A stretch of 64,000 nt of DNA from Akebia trifoliata. Its lineage: Eukaryota > Streptophyta > Magnoliopsida > Ranunculales > Lardizabalaceae. The stretch's first letter is position 1, and the number at the start of each line of letters is the position of its first letter. Below, one piece after another: positions 36,291 to 48,165 of the stretch. The stretch is from NCBI GenBank assembly GCA_017979445.1, contig CM030705.1:9250679-9314678 (forward strand), written 5' to 3'. The notes under the pieces are model-generated. The model was not told where the DNA came from. It did no database searches and saw only the letters and a list, made by a program, of their open reading frames with translations. The position numbers and the translations under genes are program-made.

Positions 36291-36447
36291 TATATCTACA
36301 ATGTGTTTTATCCTACATGGGTTAAAAGTTTCGAATTGAACTGATTTTTGGTGAGGACGATCTCCTCATCATAGAGACCATCCTCACCAAAAATCATATC
36401 AATCCGAAACTTTTAGCTCACATAGGACAAAACACGTTGTAAATATA
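36291..36447. repeat. Palindrome family copy 2, nearly perfect foldback
   Basis: About 75 bp arms: TATATCTACAATGTGTTTTA ... CTGATTTTTGGTGAGGACGA on the left and the inverse TCCTCACCAAAAATCA ... AAAACACGTTGTAAATATA on the right, with a loop near 36370. It shares the GATTTTTGGTGAGGA core with its neighbours. Confidence 0.75.
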
Positions 36448-36469
36448 TGTGTACACGAATCTTGACCCA

Positions 36470-36912
36470 CATATATATATATATATATAGATATATATAT
36501 ATATATATATGGGTCCCTTTCAGCAACAAACATTTTGGCAAAACATTTTGGCAAAACATTTTTCAAAACATGGGTTAGAGGTTTTGGAATGGGCTGATTT
36601 TTGATGAGCATGATCTCTATGGTGAGGAGATCATCCTCATCAAAAATCAGCCCGTTCCAAAACTTCTAACCCCATGTTTACAAGTTGGGAAATCGTGGAC
36701 CGTCCATTTTTTGTAAGCCATTTTTGATGGGTAAGAGGTTTTGGAATGGGCTGATTTTTGGTGATGATGATCTCCTCACCGAAGAGATCATCCTCACCAA
36801 AAATCAGCCCATTCCAAAACCTCTAACCCATATTTTGAAAAATGTTTTGCCAAAATGTTTGTCAAAATGTTTGTTGCTGAACATTTCCCTATATATATAT
36901 ATATATATATAA
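36470..36912. mobile_element. Composite foldback element: two hairpins inside long inverted arms
   Basis: (AT)n runs stand at both ends. Outer arms (36514-36566 and 36836-36893) contain CAGCAACAAACATTTTG and AAACATTTTTCAAAA on the left and their inverses on the right. Inside are two further palindromes, 36569-36678 and 36725-36831. Each has the arm GGTTTTGGAATGGGCTGATTT paired with AAATCAGCCCATTCCAAAACC. The whole 440 bp can fold as one long stem or as two separate hairpins. It is non-coding. It looks like a MITE with a duplicated or self-inserted core. Confidence 0.75.
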
Positions 36913-38795
36913 GTCTATTTATTTTCTAAATTTCATTACGCCCACCTCTTCATTGATCTAAACAGGTCAATTGATTTATCAGTGCAATTAGTTCAATGAG
37001 ATAGATCCAGGGGCGAATTTACAAGGGGTTGTGGAGGAACTTGCACCCACAAGAATTTTCAAAGTCTATCGATTAGTGAGCTATTGTGATAGATTTTAGC
37101 GGCAGATAAAAAAATCTGCCACCATTGTCCCCACAAAAAAAAAAAAAAAAAATTCATGCTTAGTTGCCCCAACAACTAATTTTTTTCACTCTTAGTTATC
37201 CCCACAAAAAAATTTCTATGCTTGGTTTGCCCTCACATGGGCAAAATCCTGGCTTTGCCCCTGATGGATCATACCATTTTCTCATAAATTGATTTTGCCA
37301 ATCAACTCAACCTAGGAAGGCTTGTTGGTCTGATTCAAGCCACCGATTGACTTGCCTACTTTGGCTCTTAGAACATTGATTTTGGATCCTAGTTTCATAA
37401 AATATTATGAGTACAAAATCTGGTCATGCCTTTTGTTCCACTAACTTCCTCGATCTAAACTAAAGTTTGTGTTGGAAGTGGAATTGCAACTTGAGCTTCG
37501 CCAGTAGTGACTTATGAACATACTTCAACGATCTAGTCAACAGAAAATATGGTAGAATTTAGGCATCAAGAGGGAATGATTGCATTCATTTACCTTCAAA
37601 TGAACCCTTCTTCATAGAGTTTAGTATACACTGGGGTCTCACGAATTTTCCAACCGATATCATACTCATAGAAGCTAACACATGACCTAACGAACAATCG
37701 TTGACATTCAACAAAGTATGCCCATCCATACTTAAATGATGTGGGTTGGTGTTAGTGTGGCAATCCACGTGCTTTGCTCAATACTTAGTACTATGGAATT
37801 TTAGGTACTCGGATTTATCATAGATTCTTTCGTAAATATCATGTTCAGAAATATTGACATATGTAAGCACCATATCAAATTCTATCCTCTATACTAAGAT
37901 GATGTAAGTATGCATCAATGTGTTAGTACACATCTCCTATATAGGTAAACTACCTTTGTAGATTAATAACTTTATATTAGAATGACGTCGTTAACAATCA
38001 ACAATGTGTCAATCCATCTAATTAGACAAATCAATTATTTTTGTCAATGTGCATGTGTGGATATACCATCTGTCCAACTTTCTTAATCAGATTCAACTAA
38101 AATGAGTTCATCCCCACATTGGGATAAATAGAACAGGTTATGCGTTCTTGGGCTCATTCCTACTCTTTTTCTACTGATTTTTATTATATACATTTGATTT
38201 GGATTCGGATGTGGATTGTTTATACACCCAGTCCCACTTACATATGTAACACGCACGGGATGATAAATCTGATTATACTTTCAAACTTTTCCTCTATATA
38301 GCCTTTTGCCGAGTTGCTTAGTAATAATAGACTAGTCGTCGTCAACTCACGTGTCCATGGATTCTAACTTCTAAGGGATCCTGACCTTTTTTCTGGGATC
38401 TTAATCTTGGAATCCAGCTATTTACTCTGACACCTCTCGCTCCTTCTCATGACTTTCTTCCCAACCACTCAAATCATTAAATACTCAATGCTCCCCATGA
38501 ACAATTTACACGTGGCAGCTCTCAATGTCTGCTTGATGATACCTGCATCAAGCAAACCCCACCAAATCAGCTAGGAGAGGCAAACGTGGACCCTTTATCA
38601 ATGATTCCCTCAAAATATAAAAAATGGAAAGATTTTTTTTCTCAAATAAAAATCAATCCGAAATTTCATAAAATCCCATTTAACCATTCATATTCATACC
38701 GAAGCTAACTATGATTATTTCGTAAATTAGGGACGAGCAAATTATATATTAAAAAAAAAAAAAATGCTATACTGCTTTGTCATTGCACTCACGTG

Positions 38796-39058
38796 GTGGT
38801 ATACACAAAGTGGTGATAATATGACTTTCTCACGTGACATACTCAATTGACTCCTTTGACGTGGGGTTGTGATAGAACTATAGACTTTATGCTTGAGGAT
38901 GCACAACCGTGCATCTCTACAAATTTGTGAAATTGTGTATACAGGCATGTGTAGTTGTATATCCTGAGGCATAAAGTCTATAATTCTATCACACCGATAG
39001 GAGAGTCAATTGAGTATGCCAAAGAGGGGGAGTCATATTATCACATCTTGTACACAAA
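38796..39058. repeat. Foldback MITE with about 95 bp arms
   Basis: Left GTGATAATATGACT...CATACTCAATTGACTC...GATAGAACTATAGACTTTA is repeated inverted as TAAAGTCTATAATTCTATC...GAGTCAATTGAGTATG...AGTCATATTATCAC. The loop is near 38920. Members of the same family are at 24640-24842 and 42683-42853. It lies 1 kb upstream of the EPFL gene. Confidence 0.7.
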
Positions 39059-40071
39059 ACTGTAGATGCTTTTACTGGAGATGCGATTGTTAAAATGGAC
39101 GGCTCTCTATAAAAAAAAAAAAAAAAAGTGTTGAACGCAGTATGGTCAGTGTAGGACGGCTAAAAAAATGTACAGAGAGAGAGAGAGGACCACAGGTCTA
39201 ATAATAATGCAAATCATGAGGAATTCAGGAATAATAAGGAAAGAAGATATAACATGAGAAGAGACAAATCATTAAAATCTTTTATTTTGTTTTGTGGATT
39301 AACTTGATTGATATATCGAGGGAGATACGTACCATACGAGCGATGATCTACTGCAGCATCAGTAGTAGCAGTAGCAGCGTATATATTCTTTCTTTCTTTA
39401 TCTGCACAATAGAGAGTGAGTGAGTGAGTATATATGTGTATGTATATATGGGACTGTGTGGGTGATGGTGAAGGAAGATCTGGCGTGTTTTGGTGGAACT
39501 CCTCAGTCTCACAAGAAAACACACCCACACACACACAATAAAACAAATAAACAAAAAGAAGGAAAGCGATATCCCCAAATATCACAGCTGTAATTTCATG
39601 TCCGTTTCCCACCCCAATCTCTCTCCATCTACGTTTTTGTGGTTTTGCTGTTTTGGTTTCTTCTTTGGGTCTCTCTCTCTCTCTCCAGACTACAGTAGTG
39701 CCCACTCTCATACTTCTCTGTCATTCTCTTTCTCTCTGTTGAGGGCTCATGAACCGATGTTAAGGTTCATTCTGCCGTTTTGGGGTTCCTTTCGTTCTTT
39801 CTTTTAATCTTCTGCAATACTCCTTGTCCTCGGACGTTCCATCAACAACATCAAGAAAAAAAAAATTCGTATTGTGCGTTATAGTCTGCATTCAATTACT
39901 GACCTCTTTTTCTTTGAGACACTTTTTCAGATTTCCCATTCTCTTAAAGCCCCCCCACACCACTCTCTCTATTTAATCTCTCTGCTTCCTCTCAACGAAA
40001 TAACACCCCATTTAGTAGAAATCTCTCCTTTTTTTCTTTCATTCATTCACTCACTCAGTCAGAACTCGGTA

Positions 40072-40610
40072 ATGGGTCACAAACATCACCATCTTATCAT
40101 ATCCTTGATCATTCTCTTGGTTTCGAGTTCGACCCAAGTTAGATTCATGGCTGAAGGTAAATGGATTTCTGTTTAATTTTTAAATCAACTTCATCAGAAA
40201 GTGCAATTTTAATTGAACTTAATTTTACCCATTTTGGTCTTGTTGCAGGTAGAACAGTTTTCAAACTTATTGAGACTACCCAAGTAAGTTTTTCTTCTAC
40301 ATTTCTCTTTCTTGAAAAATTTTACAATTTTCAACTGTAATTAATGGAGGTCTGTGGGTTTTTTTTATAGATGGGAGGTGAAGAGAAAGTAATTGTGAGA
40401 GCTCAGATTGGTTCAAGACCTCCAAGATGTGAGAGGAGATGCCGCACGTGTGGGCATTGTGAAGCAGTTCAAGTGCCTGCAATCCCACAACAAAACAAAA
40501 GCAAGAACAGCAAACACTTCTCTACAGCATCAACAAGAGCTGAAGATAGCTCCAACTACAAGCCCATGAGTTGGAAATGCAAATGTGGGAACATGATCTT
40601 CAACCCTTGA
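40072..40610 (+). CDS. EPFL2: EPIDERMAL PATTERNING FACTOR-like secreted peptide, EPFL2 type
   Basis: Precursor of a secreted cysteine-rich peptide. EPF/EPFL peptides act outside the cell on ERECTA-family receptor kinases, with TMM as co-receptor for some. Three exons: 40072-40156, 40249-40283, 40371-40610 (360 nt, 119 aa). Residues about 8-22 (LIISLIILLVSSST) are a signal-peptide core. The third exon codes the mature region starting near IGSRPPRCERRCRTCGHCEA, with VQVPAIPQ, a loop of about 35 residues, and YKPMSWKCKCGNMIFNP at the C terminus. Six cysteines (four in CERRCRTCGHC, two in KCKC) match the conserved EPF pattern. The GSRPPRCE...CGHCEA(I/V)QVP and KPMSWKCKCGN motifs point to EPFL1/2/3, and EPFL2 is favoured by neighbours. 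EPFL2 is known in Arabidopsis for leaf margin and ovule patterning. Confidence 0.9.
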
Positions 40611-42409
40611 TTGAAGAACTAAGTTCACATAAGAAACAATTTATGAAAAACCAATTTATTTGTGGATATGAAAGATACTTCCAAGTGAACATTCTTTCTC
40701 TATTTTTGTTTGCTTTCTGTGATCTCTCACTGTCTCCCCTCAGTGAAAAATATGGTTTTTGAAGTATTTCTTTTATTATTTACCTTGTAATCTCAAAAAC
40801 CATTAATGTACAATGGAGATATTATCTTAGCTTTTGATGTTTAAAATTTAAATTTGAGAGGATGAGAGCAGTTGTGTGTTTGAAGCAAATTTTTGGCAAT
40901 GATATTTGATGATCTTTGCTCAATAAAATAGGAGATGGTGGGTTTAGTGTATTTATTTGGCTGTTGCACACGCCATCTTCTTCACATGAAAGGTCTTGTC
41001 AGTGTTATCTGCACAAGAGATCTTATCTGTTACACATTTATCCTTCCCCATGCACTCCAATCTAGAATGAGAGCTGCTATTATCACACTAACTTTTGCTA
41101 ATAACCCCACACCAACCATTCTTGATATTCATAACAAATCTCAAGATCTTTAGGCATCTCGAGGTCTTTTATACGATGGATGAGGCTTATTAAAGTCTAT
41201 TTCCTCACTATCTTAATAAGGAAAGGGCTCCTCTCCTCTAACTTGAAAAATTACGTTGTATTTGGTGTCTCCAAAAGCAAAACAAAGAGGACTTTGGAGA
41301 GGGAGACGACATTTAATTTGTGTTCTTTTGAGGATTAATTATGTTTTGTTATTAAGTTTGAGCTTCGGTGAGGGCTATTCAACAATCATATAAAGTGATC
41401 TTTTGGGAGGGGGACGACATTTAATGTTTTTTTATGACATGAGAGAGAGAGAGAGAGAGGATCTGTTCTGTTAGTTCGATTGCAAAACTTAATGAGTGGG
41501 ATCTCTAGTGATATGGCGATCCTATCTGTCCTTCACTCAATATCTTCTCATCAATTTTTTCTTATAAGCGTGACTGCAATGAGATCTCCACAGGTGTGTT
41601 CAAGGGGAGATCTAATAATATCTTGGGATATTTACGAAAAAGTGATTCACTTGGGATGAATTTACGCTTCCCACTGACTGTTCATTACCAAACACATGAA
41701 TGATAACGATTTCAAAGATTTTTAAAGTGGTAATTTCACGGGTTTAAAGTGACTAATTGGAAATAGTTACTTTAAAACTTCAAAATTACCACTTCAAAAT
41801 CGTCGAATTCGTTTATTGTTTTTAATTTTTTTTTAATAAAAACGTGATAATTCACATTTTGATAATTAAATTGAACAATTAGTCAGAATTGTAAATGACT
41901 CATTTTTAGCTCACGAAATGATAAATCACCTTAATATCTATCGTCCTTCAAATGAAAAGTGGAGGATTGTTGGTTAAAATCCAAATTGTCAAGTTGGAGA
42001 TTCAATTCATTGAAATTAACTTTTTGTCCAATAGATTCATCTCAACATTAGAACATGATTCATTGAGATCAACATTTAAATTATGGAGATCAATTATATG
42101 AATCATAAATCTCAAAAAATTGATTTTGACATTTTATTGGTGCCTTTAAAAAGACATCCCTATCGCAACGATCTATTAAGTAATTTCTCTTAATATGTTT
42201 CCTCCCATCCCTTCTGTACTTGCTGAAAATCAAGGTTGATTAATTAGACATACCCGTCTACGTTTGCATGAATATTGGTGATGCTTTGTACATACGTTTT
42301 CAACATCCCCCCTTAACTTTCATATTGTGTGATTAATGAGCAATAACTTAAATTCCCTCATTTTCAAGATCTAGCACCAAAAAATAAAATAAAAGAGTCG
42401 TGATGGAGT

Positions 42410-42552
42410 AACATAGAAATTGACATCGTTTGGGACATTGGTGTTCACATAAACAAAGATGCTTCTCACTCATATCTCGATGTAAAAGCATATATGATTT
42501 CTATAAATACGTCCACGTCAGCAATGTCCCAAACGATGTCAATTTCATGTTA
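42410..42552. mobile_element. Small MITE with near-perfect terminal inverted repeats
   Basis: AAATTGACATCGTTTGGGAC at 42417-42436 (continuing ATTG) is matched perfectly by the inverse CAATGTCCCAAACGATG and TCAATTT ending at 42545. TAACAT(A)G / CATGTTA extends the symmetry outward by about seven bases. The interior is about 80 bp and non-coding. Confidence 0.75.
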
Positions 42553-42682
42553 TTTCAGCATTTTCAAATAAAAAATGATTGTATCATTTTCAATTGTACT
42601 TTAATATTTTGTACATAATTCATGATTTTTTTTATTATAAAAAAGTGAATATATCTCCTACTTTAAAAAGAATAATGATGGC

Positions 42683-42853
42683 CTGACACGCCCTCATAGT
42701 CGCTCTGACGTGGCATGTACTAGAATCATAGATTCTTTTTCTCAAGATACATAATTTCAAATGTTTATGGGAATGTATAATTGTGTATCTCAAGGGAAAT
42801 AATCTATGGTTCTAACTCATGCCACGTCAAGGCCCTTTGGGGGCGTGTGTCAG
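42683..42853. repeat. Foldback MITE, family of 24640 and 38796
   Basis: CTGACACGCCC...GACGTGGCATG...CTCAAGATACATAA is mirrored by TTGTGTATCTCAAG...CATGCCACGTC...GGGCGTGTGTCAG around a loop at about 42765. Confidence 0.65.
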
Positions 42854-44704
42854 AAGGAACGTTAGAAAATCATGACTCCTTTAAAAATTCTAGTTTATTC
42901 GTGAGGTTTGGAGGTTGAAGTAGAAGGAATCTCTAGGTTGAAGAGCAAATTAAAAAAAAAAAAAAACCAATTAATTGAAGATGATTGATTTTAAGTTGGA
43001 GGAAGAAAAAAAAAAAAACAAAGTTTCATTTTGCATGTTGACTATGATGGTAGTTAGGTCATATTCTATTATTCCATCAGAGAATATGGTGGTGAACAGA
43101 AATGTAATTAGATAGAAAACATATTCACCAAAAATATATAATAAAAAAATAAGAAAGATTTATCCAACAGACCTACCATCAAACCACGTAAGAAAATTCA
43201 ACTTGATCCGGTTAATTTGTTAGTAAACATACCTTGGATTTGATCCTAATCACATAAAAATTTTGGCATGAAATATATATATTTTACTTTGGCAGGCCTC
43301 ATGTACCAATCACCCTGACACGTGTTCAACAATTAAATATAGTCATTATTATGTAGATGGGCATATAGAGATTCAAATGTATGAACTCGAGAGCAAACAT
43401 AGTCGTCCTTAGCGTCTCAACTAACCCTTAATGATGCCATAAAAAAAAAACATGATCTGATGACATAGGATTATAAACGAAAAAATTCTAAGACCTTTGA
43501 AAAAAAAAGATTAAAAAAATATATATATATTTTAACAGTTGGATTTTAGTTTTAAACTTGGGAGTTTGATAGCTATCCTTTCCCCACCTTCGATCATGTT
43601 CAAAAAGATTTTTTTTTGTTTTTGAATTCGAGTTTTTCCATTAAATCTAGAACTCCATGATGTTGGATTGCCAATTTGATAATCCATGTAGGCCCAATGA
43701 CCCTTTGTAAGATTTAAAATCTTATTAAGTTAGTCAGGCTAGCCTAATTTATGAAGTAAGGGTTTGTTCGGTAACAAACTTGATAAAGTACGAAGTTTTT
43801 GTAATAAAATCGTAACAGATGGTCTGCCCAGTAAATCTCTCAAAAAACAAAGGCCTGGACTCAATCAACAGCCTCAAAGAAGGGATCATGGAAGGTTATT
43901 CCTTGGGATGCCAGTGTCTGGAGAAATCACATCCAACGGTCTGCATTCTGTTGAGTACGTCCTCCAATTTTAGGAGTAGTTGAAAGAAATCACGTGAGTA
44001 CGCAAACCGAGGTGTACAGAAATCTCAATACGTCCGTACGTACACTGAAAAAGCTGTGGCATTGGTGAAAACGAATTCCCAGTCTAGGTAATGTGTTTAA
44101 TGCTTTTTTCTTATGTCTTGTAATAACAGAGAAATTTTTGCACACCATTTTAAGGATAATTATTCGGTGAATCGTGCCGTACGTTAAAAAAAAGTAAGTA
44201 ATGGTGTGGACCCTTGAAATTTCTTGTCCATTAATCAATCTATGTGCAATCAGATAACCCACCCATACCCTCCTCCCTTCTTACATCTTCTTGATTGATC
44301 CTTACTGACAGTACAACAGAAAGTCTAAATAAAGCTGATTATATATGATCAGATGCAACGGTTAACATCTGATTATTAGGGAAAACCTTTTAAGAGATCT
44401 GTTTGGATGTTTGACTTGGACTAATCAAGATTTACTATGTACCATCAATTATCAGGTTTTCTTTCTTGAGTGGGCAAAAACTGTACAATCAAATCAATAT
44501 TTTTTTTTTTTTTACTTTTTTTTTTTTTTTTGTACAAGAAAATCTTTGGGGATCAATTTCAAAGCTAATCATAATAAAGAAGAAAAGAAGGAGCTCCGTC
44601 TATCATATATCCCATCAAAATATTAATATTCCAACAAAATCTCTAAAAATATATATAAGATGTTTAATTTCGATTGTTGTTTTTATTATTATTATTGTTC
44701 GGTA

Positions 44705-45514
44705 GAGCATCTCCAACCAATTTTCAGGACTCTAAATATCCATGGCGGGCGAGATGTCTAATCGCTCTCTATTTTAGAGAAATCCGCTCTATACTGCAAC
44801 TCATGTCTTTAAATATTGAAATTTGAAGAAATTTTGAAAGGTACTCCTAATCACTATTCACCTCTTTGTAAAGAATAATTTATCAAAACGATATAGTTTT
44901 CAAAATTAATTATCAAAATGGTAAACTGTAACAATTAATTCCGAAAACGATAAAATATCGTTTTCGGAATTAATATTTTTTATCAAAACGGTAAAAATAG
45001 TAAAATGTAAATTATTTTTATCGAAAATACCTTTTTTTTATTTTACATATGTATTTACCATTTTAACCTTAAAAATAAATTAAAATCCAACTAAATCTTT
45101 CTCTTCTTTTTAATTTTTCCAACACTAAAATAGAAATATGAAAGAAAAGAGGATTTTTTCGTAATTTTAGTCAAAAAATAAAAAATGGTATTTTCGGTAA
45201 AAAAAATTTACATTTTATTGTTTTTACCGTTTTGATAAAAAATATTAATTTGAAAACGATAAAATTACCGTTTTCGGAATTAATTGCTACATTTACCATT
45301 TTGGTAAATAGTCGAAATGTGGTGCATGTTTTGATAAATTTACCTTTTTTAAATACCTATTTTGTCCTCAATTTTCTATAAATGTCATTTTCAACCTTCT
45401 CTTAAAACATATTTTAAATACTATTTTTGTCCCTTTTTCTTTTCAACCTTTCAAGTGAATAAATAGTGTTTTAAAAGATGAATAATGAGTTAAAGAGAGG
45501 GTTGGTTGGAGCTC
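44705..45514. mobile_element. TIR element GAGCATCTCCAACCAA with nested inverted repeats
   Basis: Left end GAGCATCTCCAACCAA and right end TTGGTTGGAGCTC are inverses apart from two extra bases; such ends are common in plant DNA transposons. Inside, 44864-45350 is itself symmetric: TATCAAAACG..., AATTCCGAAAACGATAAAA and TTTATCGAAAATAC segments recur inverted on the right. A perfect 19 bp stem with a 3 nt loop lies at 44934-44974. No flanking duplication was identified. Confidence 0.55.
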
Positions 45515-46830
45515 AAGCTGGTTTGGAGAGGATCTCGATCTTCAAATTTAGAAACATGAGTTGGTGATGCTCTTGGCATTTTTTTAGGTCTTACGGTGCA
45601 CAAAGCTTGTTTTGCTAGTCCTTCTCTTGGCCATTCTTTTGATTTAAAACCTTCAATTGATATAAAAATGCTCTTTTTCACAAATGTTATTATTGTTTTG
45701 TATTTTACATAAAATCGTGACAGAGTGACCTCAAGTTATCTCGAGTGAAAAAGCATCTATGATTCCTATCCACTTTCACGTCAAGAAGTGCGTTCTGAGG
45801 TTCCAACCTGAGGTCACTTCAACATTATTCTTTTACATATCCAAATCATCTCAATCAATCTTTTTTTTTTTAATCTTTAGAAACATTCTAACAGTTAAGT
45901 AGTGTTTAATCTCATGCCTTTACCTTTCCACATTTGTATAAGTAATAGTCTCTATGTCCAACTAAATTTCACAATGAATAAGGTCAATTCATTAGTCCGA
46001 TGAGCATGGTTGCTTTGTCTACTGTGGAAAATCAATATGTTAAAGATAATAGAATGTTGGAGAGTATATGCTATGGTTTGTCATCATGTACTTCGTTACA
46101 ATACAATTTTTATGAATTGGATGACAATGATGTAGATGTGAGACACGAAGGTAGGAGATGGTGATTTTGAAAAAACGAAATAACAAAGACAATAAAAACG
46201 CACAAACACTATGATTTATGTGATTCAACAGCGTGCCTATGTTCACGGGCCAGAACAAGAACAAAAACAATCACTATTTTCTTTCAAGTTTTACAATCTT
46301 AGAGATCTTTATTTATAAAATTAGGAGTTGCTAAAACATGTCTCTCAAAAATAGAAAAAAAAAATCTTTAAAATACAATTGCACGATTGTCCTTCTCATA
46401 ACCCTAAAAGATCAGCGGAACTCCCGATAGAGGCAACTCTTCATAGTGCCAATAGAATCCAAGATATTTACACAACAATGATCTTATTAGAGAGAGTTAA
46501 GTGACTTCGATTTCCATATGAAACAAGTCAATGATCATGTGGTGGCTTGAAGGAATGGTATGATGAGACTCATGAGTAGTATCAAGCATTATAATGTTCT
46601 CTGATCTTGATTCCTATTATTAGTCTTCCATATTTTCTGAGTTAGAAAGGTAAAATGGTTTCAGAACCCTTCATTATACAATGTCATATCATTTGGAGGT
46701 GTCGTACAAGTTCCAACGACAACAACTTGGTCTGTTAATGGGCCGGGGCTTTGGCCTGATATGTCATGAATCAGTCTTGAGTACTATAACCAAGACTGTT
46801 TTGTCATCGGACCAGGCCAGGACCGATTCA

Positions 46831-46994
46831 TGTCTAGGAACTACGCCTGTCATGAAGTCAGACTGGTCCAGCCTTCATGCTTGAGGCTTGAAAAGCCCAG
46901 CCCATAGGAACTTGTCTAGGAACTACGCCTGTCATGAAGTCAGACTGGTCCAGCCTTCATGCTTGAGGCTTGAAAAGCCCAGCCCATGGGGCCC
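46831..46994. repeat. Two-copy tandem repeat, period 82 bp
   Basis: TGTCTAGGAACTACGCCTGT begins at 46831 and 46913. The units are almost identical through AAAAGCCCAGCCCAT. Confidence 0.9.
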
Positions 46995-47354
46995 ATTGAC
47001 AGCCCTAAGGCCCAACAACAACCCCACACACAATAGATGAGTTGTTTTTTGCTCACATAATGTTTGCTCAGACTCCTCCGTGCTTGCCACGTCAAGCATA
47101 CAAGAGTTGTTTTATAACTAACAAGGGTACTTTTGTAAATTAAAAATGTCATTCAATACACGTGAGTAAATGTGATTCGTGGATCTCAGATTTTTGTAAG
47201 TAACAAAAATTTTCCACAATAGATTGCAATGGTGACATTGATAATTAATTTTCTTCCTTGAGAATTTAATTCGTCTCTTATCAAGGACCTTGTTAGCAAT
47301 TTGGCATTTAATTCTTGAAAAATTCATTAATTTTTTATTTTTTAATGAAAGTAT

Positions 47355-48165
47355 TGTCGACAATAAATTTTTACGGATCTACCTCGAGATCCGTGAAATA
47401 AGATCGCAAATAATTTTATTGATTTTTGATGAAATGTGGATACAGATCTCAGTGTTTCCTCTGATTAACAGTCAAGTACAAAGAATAGTAACGATGTATG
47501 TATGTATGTAGCTTTTCTTCTCTCCGTGCTTCGCGCTTTATCGGCTGAGAAGGTAGCTTGGACGGTGGCTTTTTCTTTGTGCTTGATCTTCTGTAGAGGC
47601 TTCTGTAGATTTTCTTCTCTCCGGGCTTCGCGCTTTATCGGTTGAGAAGGTTTTCTTGGCTTCCGGAGAAGGGCTTTATGCTTGATCTTCTCTTTAGTTG
47701 GAGTCCGGATCTCTGAAGAACCTTGCTTTGTCTTTAGAAGAGGGCTTGAGAGCTTCTTCTTCTCTAGAGGGAGAGCTTCTGTCTTCTGAGAGAAAGTAAT
47801 CCAGATCCCCTCTCAATGAGAGAGGCTCTTGTATTTATAGATTTAAAGATAATTTAGCTTTCCAATTATACCCCCAACTTAAGAAGGCTTAATTGATTTG
47901 TATAAAAGGCTAAATTTGTCCAAATCCAATTTTATGGATTATTATTGGGCCAAATTTATTTATTTGGGTATTAGGCCCAATATTTAATGTGGATCACTTG
48001 AATTTATAGGATCATGAGCTTTATCTGCGAAAGCCCAAAACCCAAACTTGTAGGGGGGCACGTTCCCATTTAATGGACTCAATTTGGATTTGAAGCCCAT
48101 TAATAAAATTAGGGATTTTTATTTATAAAATTTGTAAAGGCCTTCTCAAAATTTTGGTGCCTACA
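47355..48165 (+). mobile_element. Solo LTR, 811 bp, with 5 bp duplication AGTAT
   Basis: Starts TGTCGACAAT and ends GGTGCCTACA, within the canonical TG...CA, and is flanked by AGTAT at 47350-47354 and 48166-48170. A TATA motif (TATTTATAG, about 47832) lies in the middle, as in an LTR promoter, preceded by GAGAGAGGCTCTTG. There is no internal retrotransposon sequence, so it is a recombined solo LTR. Orientation is inferred from the TATA motif. It contains a 97 bp imperfect tandem repeat (TTTTCTTCTCTCCG at 47513 and 47610). Copia or Gypsy cannot be decided. Confidence 0.78.

Larger units (their letters stand above)
34734..40071. other. Intergenic region between the esterase and EPFL genes
   Basis: No gene. 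Contains a (GA)n run near 35424, the palindrome cluster at 36095-36912, a foldback MITE at 38796-39058 and poly(A)/(AT) tracts. The final 800 bases (39270-40070) are CT- and CA-rich and should hold the EPFL promoter; TATTTAA near 39971 is a weak TATA candidate. The 36.9-38.7 kb stretch shows nothing I recognise. Confidence 0.6.
42245..43060. repeat. Decayed Mutator-type MITE with two nested MITEs
   Basis: Left TTAGACATACCCGTCTACG and TTAAATTCCCTCATTTTCAA parallel the left arm at 17344. AATTGAAGATGATTGATTTT and TTAGGTCATATTC near 42970-43070 parallel the right half. It is interrupted by 42410-42552 and 42683-42853. Confidence 0.45.

Noticed and set aside
39214..39711. 165-codon open frame on the minus strand upstream of EPFL2
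   Set aside because: Low-complexity product from CT/CA-rich promoter-like DNA, no recognisable domain, and overlapping open frames on the other strand. A non-coding RNA cannot be excluded but nothing supports a protein.
43764..43973. 69-codon plus-strand frame
   Set aside because: No similarity, no splice partners and no promoter context.
46801..46830. TCGGACCAGGC, identical to the start of miR166
   Set aside because: Only 11 bases match, the rest differs from the microRNA, and no matching stem was found.
47513..47650. CTTCGCGCTTTATCGG repeats suggesting a short satellite or CRISPR-like array
   Set aside because: Only two imperfect units, inside an LTR with clear ends; the LTR explains them.
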